Below, piece by piece: positions 36,100 to 43,636 of a stretch of DNA of 64,000 nucleotides. Origin of the DNA: Bacteroidota bacterium (GTDB taxonomy: Bacteria > Bacteroidota > Bacteroidia > Chitinophagales > Chitinophagaceae); NCBI GenBank assembly GCA_018267925.1, contig JAFDXO010000168.1:62001-126000 (forward strand). Reading direction: 5' to 3'. The notes beneath the pieces were generated by a model that was not told the origin of the DNA, ran no database searches, and was given only the letters and a program-made list of their open reading frames with translations. Numbering within the stretch: the stretch's first letter is position 1; the number at the start of each line of letters is the position of its first letter. A program made the position numbers and the translations under genes.

Positions 36100-36789
36100 A
36101 TGAAACATTTATTGGTACTTATTTTTGCGGGATTATCATCTTTTTTTTCTCAAGCACAAAGCTTTTATGCTGGCATTAGAACCGGTGCAAGCTATTGGAT
36201 GAATCACCAGATTAATAATGGCAAAACCAATACAATTGAAGGTCAACATATTACTTGGGACAAAGATTTTTTCGTGAATTATCAAAGTAAGAAACGTTGG
36301 TCATTTGAATTGAGCGGAGAGCAATACGCATTCAATCAGGGGGTCATTAATGAAACCTATGGTTGTGATTATAATGCTCTTTACAATACCTATGCCATGT
36401 GGGTAAATAGAACACATGAAACATCGCAGAATTATGCTATAAGATTAAGCATTCTATACCATTTGAGCTGCCCTCAAATTGAGTCCAAATGCAAGATTAT
36501 GGCTCGATTACACAACTATTTAGGAATTTCTATAAGCTCTGTTTTCAGCAAAAACATAACTAAATATGGATTTGAAGAATCTGAGCAAACTAAATCCATC
36601 CAACACGAAACTACTTTTTGGACAGGTATTCAACACATTTTAAAGTTTGATCTGAGCAAGAATCTTTCTCTCAATTCTTATGTTTTAGGACAAGTAAATC
36701 CAATGGACTTGTTTAGTAATCATTCAATTTCTCAAAATAAGAGGAATGTCCGCATGAATGTAGCTTTAGGAATAGGGTATAGATTATAG
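36100..36789 (+). CDS. Hypothetical outer-membrane beta-barrel-like protein
   Basis: 229 residues. A signal peptide (HLLVLIFAGLSSFFSQAQ) is clear. The mature part starts FYAGIRTGASYWMN and alternates short aromatic/polar stretches (YAIRLSILYHLS, NYLGISISSVFSK, LGIGYRL at the end) in the manner of small outer-membrane barrels. No family recognised. Upstream at 36007-36014 is a promoter-like TATCTTCG. Confidence 0.6.
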   Translation: MKHLLVLIFAGLSSFFSQAQSFYAGIRTGASYWMNHQINNGKTNTIEGQHITWDKDFFVNYQSKKRWSFELSGEQYAFNQGVINETYGCDYNALYNTYAMWVNRTHETSQNYAIRLSILYHLSCPQIESKCKIMARLHNYLGISISSVFSKNITKYGFEESEQTKSIQHETTFWTGIQHILKFDLSKNLSLNSYVLGQVNPMDLFSNHSISQNKRNVRMNVALGIGYRL

Positions 36790-36861
36790 TTGAAGCACCT
36801 GATTTTTCTCTTTGTTAGTGTCTGATTTTGTTTACAGATAGAGCCATAAGTCTGCAGAATA

Positions 36862-36937
36862 CATCTGTGTCATAATCCTTTTTTTTAAGACTTTCAACTT
36901 TCAACTTTCAACTTTCAATTCATCTGTGTCATAATCC
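36862..36937. repeat. 17-bp direct repeat flanking a 7-bp tandem repeat
   Basis: CATCTGTGTCATAATCC occurs at 36862-36878 and again at 36921-36937. Between them lies CTTTCAA four times in a row (36891-36918). Short tandem heptamers can vary by slippage; no gene covers them. Confidence 0.85.
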
Positions 36938-36952
36938 ATGTTTTTTCAAGGG

Positions 36953-37174
36953 TTAGCTTTTTCTCAAACCAATAATCTCAATCAGGATAGGATAATCTGA
37001 GGTGAAAACCCCATATCCAACACCTTTTCATACTTCATCAACATAAGATCTGTATTTGTCAATACGGAAAAACGTTTGCAGCCTGTCATTTTCTTCTAAT
37101 TTATGGTTGCCTATTCGTGCTAACTTAGGCCAGACAAGGCTTTTAGTCCATTTGTAGAGATATTTCAAGTGCTT
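36953..37174 (-). pseudogene. Probable decayed coding sequence
   Basis: On the reverse strand one frame is open for 48 codons (37174-37031, reading e.g. SLVWPKLARIGNHKLEEND and QTFFRIDKYRSYVDEV), is broken by one TGA (37030-37028), and goes on for 24 codons (KGVGYGVFTSDYP, EIIGLRKS) to a TAA at 36955-36953. The amino-acid content looks like real protein, but no ATG begins the frame and the 5' part is stopped by TAA at 37177-37175. The ending faintly resembles the tail of glycerophosphodiesterase-like enzymes; I do not claim it. An ATG-started 35-codon frame (37089-36982) overlaps it in another phase. Confidence 0.4.
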
Positions 37175-37387
37175 TTAAAAAGCATGTAAAACCATTTTGG
37201 AATAGTTGATTTGCTAATTGATTGTTAGCCAATTGGAAACGACCCGTTAACCGTCTGTAAAGTTGGCGTTAATCACGTCTGCTTTTTTTCTCATGCTTAT
37301 TTCCCGCAGCACTTTTGTGTTCGAAAGCAACAAATGAAAATGGTTGCTGAACAAAAAAATAATTAAAACAAACCAAAACACATTGTT

Positions 37388-37465
37388 ATGAAAATTCAAC
37401 TATTGCTCAAAAACGCATTGTTTATCGGTATCATTTTTAGCCTTATTGCAATTGTTAACCTATAA
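37388..37465 (+). CDS. Possible 25-residue membrane peptide
   Basis: ATG to TAA, encoding a single hydrophobic helix (MKIQLLLKNALFIGIIFSLIA...). It starts with a short positively charged end and ends right after the helix. It precedes another small ORF by 12 bp. No family known. Hydrophobic peptides of this kind arise by chance, so I give low confidence. Confidence 0.35.
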   Translation: MKIQLLLKNALFIGIIFSLIAIVNL

Positions 37466-37477
37466 AAACATAAAAAG

Positions 37478-37651
37478 ATGAAAAAGAAATTTTCACCGGC
37501 TATCTTCATTACGTCTATATTGGTGTTTAGTTATATGACTGTTGCTAAATTTTGGGCAACCAGTCATTTACTCATCACGCACATTCGTTCTGTAAAGCAT
37601 ACACCCGTTACAACTAATTCACCTTCGGCTCATTCTGCACGCACAGCTTGA
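37478..37651 (+). CDS. Possible 57-residue small membrane protein
   Basis: MKKKFSPAIFITSILVFSY begins a start-basic, single-helix protein (helix about 9-30), with a His/Thr/Ser-rich C-terminus (HTPVTTNSPSAHSARTA). It is 12 bp after the 25-residue ORF and ends just before unrelated AT-rich sequence. Typical of missed small membrane proteins; no family recognised. Confidence 0.45.
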   Translation: MKKKFSPAIFITSILVFSYMTVAKFWATSHLLITHIRSVKHTPVTTNSPSAHSARTA

Positions 37652-37807
37652 TCTATAGAAATGAAGAAATTATTTTTAAACGTATAGTAGCTCATTTTTT
37701 GCTTTTTTGCTAGAAAGGTTATTATATTTAGATTGTAAAATGCTACTATATTTAGAGCCAATGTTTTATATGCAAATTGGTGTTCTGAGCCTCTATTCAT
37801 TTTTGCA

Positions 37808-37815
37808 TACCTTTG
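37808..37815 (+). promoter_or_regulatory. Predicted -7 element of small lipoprotein gene
   Basis: TACCTTTG, a perfect TAnnTTTG match, 49 bp before the ATG at 37865. The -33 box at the expected distance is only weakly TTTG-like. Same octamer as in the infA and AAA ATPase promoters. Confidence 0.5.
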
Positions 37816-37864
37816 CAACCTTTAAAAAGAATTCTAAAAGCCTTTTTAAAGGTTTTATTTTTCA

Positions 37865-38161
37865 ATGAGAAGGATAGTATTTTTCAGTTTGATTTTGATT
37901 CTTTCTTGCAAAAAAGAAACGGTTCCGTTAAACACACAACAGCAATCTAAGATAGTAGATTCATTGGTGACTATTAAAAAGAAAGAAATTTTACGTTTAG
38001 CGGCAGAAGATTTAGATTTTCGCCGATCTATTGAAGTTAAGGAAAAAACAGATTCAATAGTTATTGCTCGAACAACAAAATCGGGTGATACAACCCAATT
38101 AAGACTATCTATACAGAAGGATTCATCGCTTCAAAAGCAACCCCAATCAACTCCATTTTAG
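37865..38161 (+). CDS. Small hypothetical lipoprotein
   Basis: 98 residues. The signal peptide with lipobox ILSC (residues 12-15) makes it a lipoprotein. The mature chain is short, charged and mostly helical (KIVDSLVTIKKKEILRLAAEDLDFRRS) then Thr/Ser/Gln-rich. No family recognised. A good promoter octamer upstream supports it. Confidence 0.6.
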   Translation: MRRIVFFSLILILSCKKETVPLNTQQQSKIVDSLVTIKKKEILRLAAEDLDFRRSIEVKEKTDSIVIARTTKSGDTTQLRLSIQKDSSLQKQPQSTPF

Positions 38162-38421
38162 CTAAGATTTTTTAAGAGCATTTAGGCTATATCACAATGT
38201 GTGTGACAGGAATGTTTTTCGATAATTAACCAGAATACATTCTATTTCGGTTGATTCCTAAGTTTTTGAAGGAAATCGAACGACTCTATATTTAAACAGA
38301 TTAGGAATAATGCTTCTCCCTTGAATGCTGTTGAGATCAATAAATTATGGCAGGAAAACATAGGGCATGAGAGACTTCCTTTGGTAAAGGGTGTAAGATT
38401 TTATTCAGGAAAGTTCAACAC

Positions 38422-38586
38422 TTATTGATGAAGGTGTTGTACAATAGTATGTTTTTTTATAACCCGAATATCTTTTCTCCTAAGGTGTTTTTTCTTCTTT
38501 TTTTCAAATAGAATAGCCAAGACAGTAAAGCCCAAGTATAACTTGACCAAAACACCGATGGCAAATTCTGCTATTTTCTCTTTCAT
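38422..38586 (-). CDS. Possible 54-residue membrane protein
   Basis: ATG-TAA frame: MKEKIAEFAIGVLVKLYLGF..., one clear helix (about 7-27) followed by a very basic tail (FEKKKKKHLRRKD). The positive-inside layout is a good membrane-protein signal. No homologue recognised. It overlaps only non-coding DNA. Confidence 0.4.
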   Translation of the reverse strand: MKEKIAEFAIGVLVKLYLGFTVLAILFEKKKKKHLRRKDIRVIKKHTIVQHLHQ

Positions 38587-38781
38587 GGTTTGAATAAGCT
38601 ATGGAGATTAACCGCTCTTCCAAGACTACTTTACAAAGATCAACTCTGTTTAAAAACCAGTGTATTTATTACGATTGATTAACCACTTATTAGCAGGGCA
38701 TTAACGAGGTGTTTGCAAAATGAACAAAGCTGTTTTGCTTGTGTTTTTTGCAGTCATAGTTAAGTAAAATATTAGTCATGC

Positions 38782-38813
38782 TTGATGAATGCTGGAGCAA
38801 TTGAGTACATTTA
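38782..38813 (+). promoter_or_regulatory. Predicted promoter of T9SS cargo gene
   Basis: TTG (38782-38784), 21-bp spacer, TACATTTA (38806-38813), seven of eight bases of TAnnTTTG, 37 bp before the ATG at 38851. Confidence 0.5.
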
Positions 38814-38850
38814 GGTTATGAATACTTAATCATCTTTAAAAAAATGAGCT

Positions 38851-40197
38851 ATGGGTTTGCATTTCTCTGCTTCGCTTTTCGGTATTCTCTTTATCACCCT
38901 AAATGCTCTTGCTAAAACAACAGGACAAGGAATTCCTAATTTATTTCCGCACATGGGCAGTGATGCTAACAATGCACCATCCTTTCTTCATTCAAGACTC
39001 AAATCAGCAGCCTATTTTGAATATGCTTCAGGTGGTTTTATTCCTTTAGATTCCACTGTTTACAGTTATTCATTTGGAAGAGGGGGGCAACTTAGCCTTG
39101 AAGAAATGAATGATAACTTTATAAGCTTCGACGAGAGTTATACCTATTCTTTTGATAGAACGAATAGTTTTTTCAAACCTCATTTTCATCGCACACAGTT
39201 ATTTAATGCAACTAACAAAGCAATAAGCTATACATGTCAATCGTGGAATAATACAATTGGGAAATGGCGTGATTCGGCTCGATATGTTTATACATATTCA
39301 AGCGGTTCAGCATTGTTAACTAAAACCGTGTTTCAAATTTTAGACCCTACTACAAACGGCTGGCAAGCACATGTGTATTTCTACAATGATTATGATGGGC
39401 AAAACAATTTAATAGCCATGCACTCAACTGTTTTTTCGATGTTTTTTACTTATGATGCACTTAATCGGTTAAATTCTCGAACAGATAGTCAAGCAAACGT
39501 TTCTCCTTTTTATTGGTATGGTACACAACGCTTGCTATTTGCCTACGATCAGGCATATAATCTGTCCACAAAAATTACGCAATCGGTTTTAAACGGAACT
39601 TGGGTTGACGCACAGAAATCTGAATATTACTATGTTGGAAACACACTGATACAAGCGATAAGCTATGTGCGTAAAAACAACACTTGGGTTCCTGCTGGAG
39701 AAAACAGTTTTCAATATGATGCAAGTAATAACTTGATTGAAAATGAATTTAAAATTTGGGATAACGCAACTAACCACTTTTTATCAGTTAATCGTGAACG
39801 AAAAACTTATAATAGTTTTGGGCAACCGACAAGTTGGTATTCTGAAACGTATGATCAGGCAAGCCTTTCATGGGTTTCAACTGCTGGTGATTTTATGAAT
39901 CGCTACTATTATGAAAATTACACTCCAACAGATGTTGCTAATGTTTTTTCGGATGCTGAAATGAAAATATTTCCACAGCCGGCTACAGACCGTTTGTTTT
40001 TTGATGGTACTCAAAAATCCCAAGCTTTCTTACAATTGATAGTTACGGATGTGCAAGGCAAGGTAATTTGGCAACAACAAAATGCTACTACTGCCAAACA
40101 AGAGTTAGATATTTCTAATTGGGTTAATGGTGTATATTTTCTAAGAATTCAATCAACCACAGGCAATTCCGTAAAACAATTTTGGGTTGCCAAATAA
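38851..40197 (+). CDS. Secreted protein with T9SS type A tail
   Basis: 448 residues. Signal peptide to about residue 25. The body is tyrosine/asparagine-rich with repeating YD-like units (FFTYDALNRLNSRTDSQ, AYDQAYNLSTKI, QYDASNNLIENEF, TYNSFGQPTSWYS), similar to RHS/YD beta-repeats, at least five copies. The last ~80 residues (MKIFPQPATDRLFF..., LIVTDVQGKVIWQQ, GVYFLRIQSTTG-VKQFWVAK) are the type IX type A sorting domain. Surface or extracellular; function unknown. Confidence 0.85.
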   Translation: MGLHFSASLFGILFITLNALAKTTGQGIPNLFPHMGSDANNAPSFLHSRLKSAAYFEYASGGFIPLDSTVYSYSFGRGGQLSLEEMNDNFISFDESYTYSFDRTNSFFKPHFHRTQLFNATNKAISYTCQSWNNTIGKWRDSARYVYTYSSGSALLTKTVFQILDPTTNGWQAHVYFYNDYDGQNNLIAMHSTVFSMFFTYDALNRLNSRTDSQANVSPFYWYGTQRLLFAYDQAYNLSTKITQSVLNGTWVDAQKSEYYYVGNTLIQAISYVRKNNTWVPAGENSFQYDASNNLIENEFKIWDNATNHFLSVNRERKTYNSFGQPTSWYSETYDQASLSWVSTAGDFMNRYYYENYTPTDVANVFSDAEMKIFPQPATDRLFFDGTQKSQAFLQLIVTDVQGKVIWQQQNATTAKQELDISNWVNGVYFLRIQSTTGNSVKQFWVAK

Positions 40198-40317
40198 TTT
40201 TTTGAAGAAAATAAATGGATAGTTAGTTTTTTATAAAAATAATTGCTTCAAAGACTTTAAATCTATTGCCTCTATTTTCTGTTTGGGTATTTCGATATGA
40301 TTTGTTTTGAATGGGAT

Positions 40318-41124
40318 TTACCAACTGCCACTGGAGCCGCCGCCACCAAATCCACCACCGCCAAATCCGCCAAATCCGCCGCCTGAATTGCCGCTGCCCC
40401 AATCACCGCCGCCACTGCTGCCCCAACCACTACCCATATTGCTACCTAAGAAGCCGCCCCAAAAAGCACCACCCATTCCACGAGAACCTCTACCGCTCAT
40501 ATAATTGCCTCCGCCCCCTCCGCTGTTTCTACTGATAATCCACAAAATGATGAAGATGACCAAAATAGTAGCGATGATGCTACCAACAGATATATTCTTG
40601 TTTTTGTTTGTTGAACTATCGGCGGTGTATTCTCCTTTAGTTGCAGCGATGATTGCGTCAATGGCTTTGTCAAATCCGGTATAATAATCTCCTTGTCGGA
40701 AAGCAGGAGCCATTTCATTTCTTATAATTCTGCCAGTTATCACATCGGGCAATGCCCCTTCCAACCCATAACCGGTGGAAATATTCATTCTATGGTCTTG
40801 AATGGCTGCAAGTACCAAAACACCATTGTCTTTTCCCTTGCGTCCAATCCCCCATTTGTTGGCTAAGGTTACGGCATAGTCGGGCACTTCATATCCGTCT
40901 AAGGTTGGAATGGTAACAAGGGTAATTTGAGTAGATGTTGTTTTATCAAAGTCGGTTAATTTGGCTTCTAACGCATCAATTTGTTGAGCATTTAATACAT
41001 GAGCAAAGTCATTGACCAAACGAGGCGGGTTAGGAGCTGAGGGGATATTTTGAGCTTTTAAACCCAAGCCAAGAAACACCAATAAGGCAACCGAAAAAAT
41101 ACGAATCAATACTACTTTTTTCAT
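40318..41124 (-). CDS. TPM-domain protein with Gly-rich tail (YgcG-like)
   Basis: 268 residues. Signal peptide (to about residue 25, KAQ), then a TPM phosphatase-like domain (VNDFAHVLNAQQIDALEAKL, VTIPTLDGYEVPDYAVTLANKWGIGRKGKDNGVLVL, NISTGYGLEGALPD), a transmembrane helix (about 181-200) and a long Gly/Ser-rich tail of about 60 residues. TPM-domain proteins often sit with LemA; the exact role is unknown, but a link to photosystem II repair is known in plant relatives. Its start overlaps the next gene's stop by 4 bp, so the three genes make one operon. Confidence 0.9.
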   Translation of the reverse strand: MKKVVLIRIFSVALLVFLGLGLKAQNIPSAPNPPRLVNDFAHVLNAQQIDALEAKLTDFDKTTSTQITLVTIPTLDGYEVPDYAVTLANKWGIGRKGKDNGVLVLAAIQDHRMNISTGYGLEGALPDVITGRIIRNEMAPAFRQGDYYTGFDKAIDAIIAATKGEYTADSSTNKNKNISVGSIIATILVIFIILWIISRNSGGGGGNYMSGRGSRGMGGAFWGGFLGSNMGSGWGSSGGGDWGSGNSGGGFGGFGGGGFGGGGSSGSW

Positions 41125-41579
41125 TTGCCAAATACAATTTCATCAGGCAATTCATTTCTTGAAACCGAAGAATCATAGGGAAAATGAGTTGCTAATGCGT
41201 CTCCTAAATCTTGAATACATTGTACAATACCTCCGGCAATATGGCCTTTGCGTAAATTTTGCTTGAGTTGACGCGCTGCTTTTTCCCAAAAGTGCGCCCC
41301 ACCAGCTTGGGTATAAATTTCCTGATCTCCAAAGATGGCAAACTGCTTATCTTTTAGTGCGAGATAGAGCAGTATGGCATTTCTGCGTTCTGTTTTAGCC
41401 ATATTTAAAGAAGCAAAAATTTCTTTTGCTCGTTCCATAGCATCTACATACGAACAATGAGATTCTATATACACGCGCAATTCACCGGTAGTGCCAGCTT
41501 CAGCAGCACGTATAGCAGCCACTACAGATTCCTGATCTGTATGGTCAAGCAAGGTTCGTGGTTTAAAAATTCGAAACAC
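41121..41579 (-). CDS. Second TPM-domain protein
   Basis: 152 residues, soluble: a TPM domain without signal peptide or tail (ESHCSYVDAMERAKEIFASLNMAKTERRNAILLYLALKDKQFAIFGDQEIYTQAG). The domain is normally exported in the longer paralogue; this copy appears cytoplasmic or anchored through a partner. It overlaps the following gene by 4 bp (ATGA-type junction) and is 5 bp after lemA. Confidence 0.88.
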   Translation of the reverse strand: MFRIFKPRTLLDHTDQESVVAAIRAAEAGTTGELRVYIESHCSYVDAMERAKEIFASLNMAKTERRNAILLYLALKDKQFAIFGDQEIYTQAGGAHFWEKAARQLKQNLRKGHIAGGIVQCIQDLGDALATHFPYDSSVSRNELPDEIVFGK

Positions 41580-41584
41580 GTTGA

Positions 41585-42175
41585 TTAAAACTGCACCTGT
41601 GGTGCTTTTTGAGCGTTCTGATCAGCTTCAAACATGCCTTTGCGCTGGAATCCCATCATGCCGGCAAAAATATTATTAGGAAATACACGAAGCTGAGTAT
41701 TATATCCTTGAACGGCATCATTAAAGTTTTTGCGTGCAACAGTAATTCTGTTTTCGGTACCTTCTAACTGCACTTGCAAATCTCGAAAAGCTTCTGTGGC
41801 GCGAAGTTGAGGATAGTTTTCTGTTACGACCATCAGTCTGCCTAATGCTTGGCTCAATTCTCCTTGTGCTTGTTGAAATTCTTTCAATTTTTCAGGCGTT
41901 AGATTTTCCGGGTTCACTTGAATAGAAGTAGCTTTTGCACGGGCATTAATTACATCCGTTAAGGTTTTTTGTTCAAAGTTTGCAGCTCCTTTTACGGTGT
42001 TCACCAAATTAGGGATAAGGTCGGCGCGACGTTGATATTGGTTTTGCACTTCACCCCATTTGCTCTTTGCATTTTCATCCAGTGTAACAAGGCTTTTTTG
42101 CACATTGCAGGTCATGCAGCCGCCTACGAGCAGCAATCCTAGCACTACTAAAAGAATAAGGGATCCTTTTTTCAT
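41585..42175 (-). CDS. LemA family protein
   Basis: 196 residues. A N-terminal helix (about 5-22; VVLGLLLVGGCMTC) anchors it or forms a lipoprotein site. The body is LemA: WGEVQNQYQRRADLIPNLVNTVKGAANFEQKTL, then ARAKATSIQ and a long helical pair, ending NNIFAGMMGFQRKGMFE. LemA proteins form an inner-membrane anchored helical bundle of unclear role and are usually followed by TPM genes, as here. First gene of a three-gene operon. Confidence 0.93.
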   Translation of the reverse strand: MKKGSLILLVVLGLLLVGGCMTCNVQKSLVTLDENAKSKWGEVQNQYQRRADLIPNLVNTVKGAANFEQKTLTDVINARAKATSIQVNPENLTPEKLKEFQQAQGELSQALGRLMVVTENYPQLRATEAFRDLQVQLEGTENRITVARKNFNDAVQGYNTQLRVFPNNIFAGMMGFQRKGMFEADQNAQKAPQVQF

Positions 42176-42319
42176 TGTTGAGTATGATTTTTAGAAATCC
42201 AAATGTAGGGAGTTCGTTTGAATAAAATTTATGACACGCTTTTCTTTGTGCATTTGTATATTTTAGGAAGTAAGCATTATCGAAATTAAATCATTTGTAA
42301 AGGTTTATTTTTATTCTGG

Positions 42320-42351
42320 TTTCCTAATCCCTTTCTAAGCGCGTACTTTTG
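42320..42351 (+). promoter_or_regulatory. Predicted promoter of kynU-ribF
   Basis: TTTC (42320-42323), 20-bp spacer, perfect TACTTTTG (42344-42351), 22 bp before the kynU ATG. Confidence 0.55.
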
Positions 42352-42373
42352 CGCAAAATTTTAAATATCCTTC

Positions 42374-43627
42374 ATGTTTTCTGCTTCTCTTGAATATGCA
42401 CAAAGCCTCGATCAGACAGATGTTTTGTTCTCCTTTCGCGAACGATTTTTGATTCCTCAGCATAATGATTCAGACGCACTTTATTTTTGTGGAAACTCGT
42501 TGGGCTTGCAGCCTAAAAGCGTGAGTTATTTAATGCAGGCAGAGCTTAATGATTGGGCGAAATACGGAGTTGAAGGGCATTTTCAAGCTCGTAATCCTTG
42601 GTTTTCATATCATAAATTGTTTACCGAACGATTGGCAAAATTGGTGGGTGCTAAAACTAATGAGGTTGTTGCTGCCAATACATTGACGGTGAACTTACAT
42701 TTGTTAATGCTTTCTTTTTATCGTCCAAAGGGAAACCGATACAAGATATTGATGGAAGCAGGTGCTTTCCCCTCCGATCAATATGCCATGGAAACACAAG
42801 TGCGAATGTATGGCTATGATCCTAATGATGCCATTATCGAATTGTCGCCCAAAGAAGGGTGTCATACATTAGATGAGGAAGATATAATGACTGCTATTGA
42901 AGCAGCGGGCGATTCTCTGGCCTTGGTGATGATGGGCGGTGTGAATTACTATACCGGCCAACTTTTTAATATGGAGCAAATAACTAAGGCAGCACATCGA
43001 GTAGGTGCTTATGCTGGCTTTGATTTGGCTCATGCAGTAGGAAATGTATTATTGAGTTTGCACGATTGGTCGGTGGACTTCGCATGTTGGTGTTCCTATA
43101 AATATCTAAATAGTGGACCCGGCGGAGTAGGGGGCATTTATGTTCATGAACATCATGCAGCAAACCCTTCTGTATTTCGTCTTGGCGGTTGGTGGGGGAA
43201 TGATGAACAATCACGTTTTAAAATGGAAAAAGGATTTTTGCCCAAACCGACTGCTGAAAGCTGGCAAATGAGCAATGCGCCGGTGTTTAATATGGTAGCT
43301 CATCATGCTTCGTTAGATATTTTTGATAAGGCAGGAATGGAAGCCTTAAAAGAAAAAAGTCAATTACTGACAGGTTATCTATTGTACTTATTAGATCAAA
43401 TAAACAACTTGCCTTTTGAGGTCATAACACCTCGTAATCCAAGCCAACGTGGTTGTCAGGTTTCTCTTTTATTTAAAGATCGGGGGCGAGAAACATTTGA
43501 AGCCTTATCAGCCCAGGGTGTTATTGCAGATTGGCGTGAGCCTAATGTAATCAGAGTTGCTCCGGTACCCTTATACAATACATTTGAGGATGTGTATCGG
43601 TTTTATGAAATTTTACGTGGAATATAG
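42374..43627 (+). CDS. kynU: Kynureninase
   Basis: 417 residues, full length PLP enzyme that splits kynurenine to anthranilate and alanine (or 3-hydroxykynurenine to 3-hydroxyanthranilate). Seen are YFCGNSLGLQPKSV near the N-terminus, EAGAFPSDQYAMETQ, DLAHAVGNVLLSLHDW and the PLP lysine Lys243 in CSYKYLNSGPGG. No kynA, kynB or kmo is adjacent. It is only 9 bp before ribF. Start ATG at 42374, just after a promoter. Confidence 0.95.
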   Translation: MFSASLEYAQSLDQTDVLFSFRERFLIPQHNDSDALYFCGNSLGLQPKSVSYLMQAELNDWAKYGVEGHFQARNPWFSYHKLFTERLAKLVGAKTNEVVAANTLTVNLHLLMLSFYRPKGNRYKILMEAGAFPSDQYAMETQVRMYGYDPNDAIIELSPKEGCHTLDEEDIMTAIEAAGDSLALVMMGGVNYYTGQLFNMEQITKAAHRVGAYAGFDLAHAVGNVLLSLHDWSVDFACWCSYKYLNSGPGGVGGIYVHEHHAANPSVFRLGGWWGNDEQSRFKMEKGFLPKPTAESWQMSNAPVFNMVAHHASLDIFDKAGMEALKEKSQLLTGYLLYLLDQINNLPFEVITPRNPSQRGCQVSLLFKDRGRETFEALSAQGVIADWREPNVIRVAPVPLYNTFEDVYRFYEILRGI

Positions 43628-43636
43628 AATACCTGA

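Larger units (their letters stand above)
36790..37387. other. 598-bp low-gene stretch with repeats and relic ORF
   Basis: Apart from the repeat and the relic frame listed separately, it holds AT-rich sequence and no intact gene that I can see. It borders on two very small ORFs downstream. Confidence 0.5.
38162..38850. other. 689-bp stretch with one small ORF and open frame relics
   Basis: The forward strand at 38270-38425 holds a 52-codon open frame with protein-like content (e.g. NAVEINKLWQENIGHE, VRFYSGKFNTY) but no start, preceded by a TGA at 38267-38269, possibly decayed coding DNA. The reverse strand holds a 54-codon ORF (38586-38422), listed separately. The rest (38587-38780) shows nothing I can name. 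Confidence 0.4.

Noticed and set aside
36100..36789. Methylase neighbour as a hidden restriction enzyme
   Set aside because: It has a signal peptide and barrel-like pattern, not a cytoplasmic nuclease fold.
37028..37030. TGA in the relic frame read as a recoded codon (Sec or Trp)
   Set aside because: TGA is used as a normal stop elsewhere here (for example at 35100-35102) and no selenocysteine element or conserved context is seen.
40307..40535. Proline-rich and histidine/arginine-rich forward frames
   Set aside because: Antisense shadow of the Gly/Ser-rich tail of the TPM protein; low-complexity codons create false frames.
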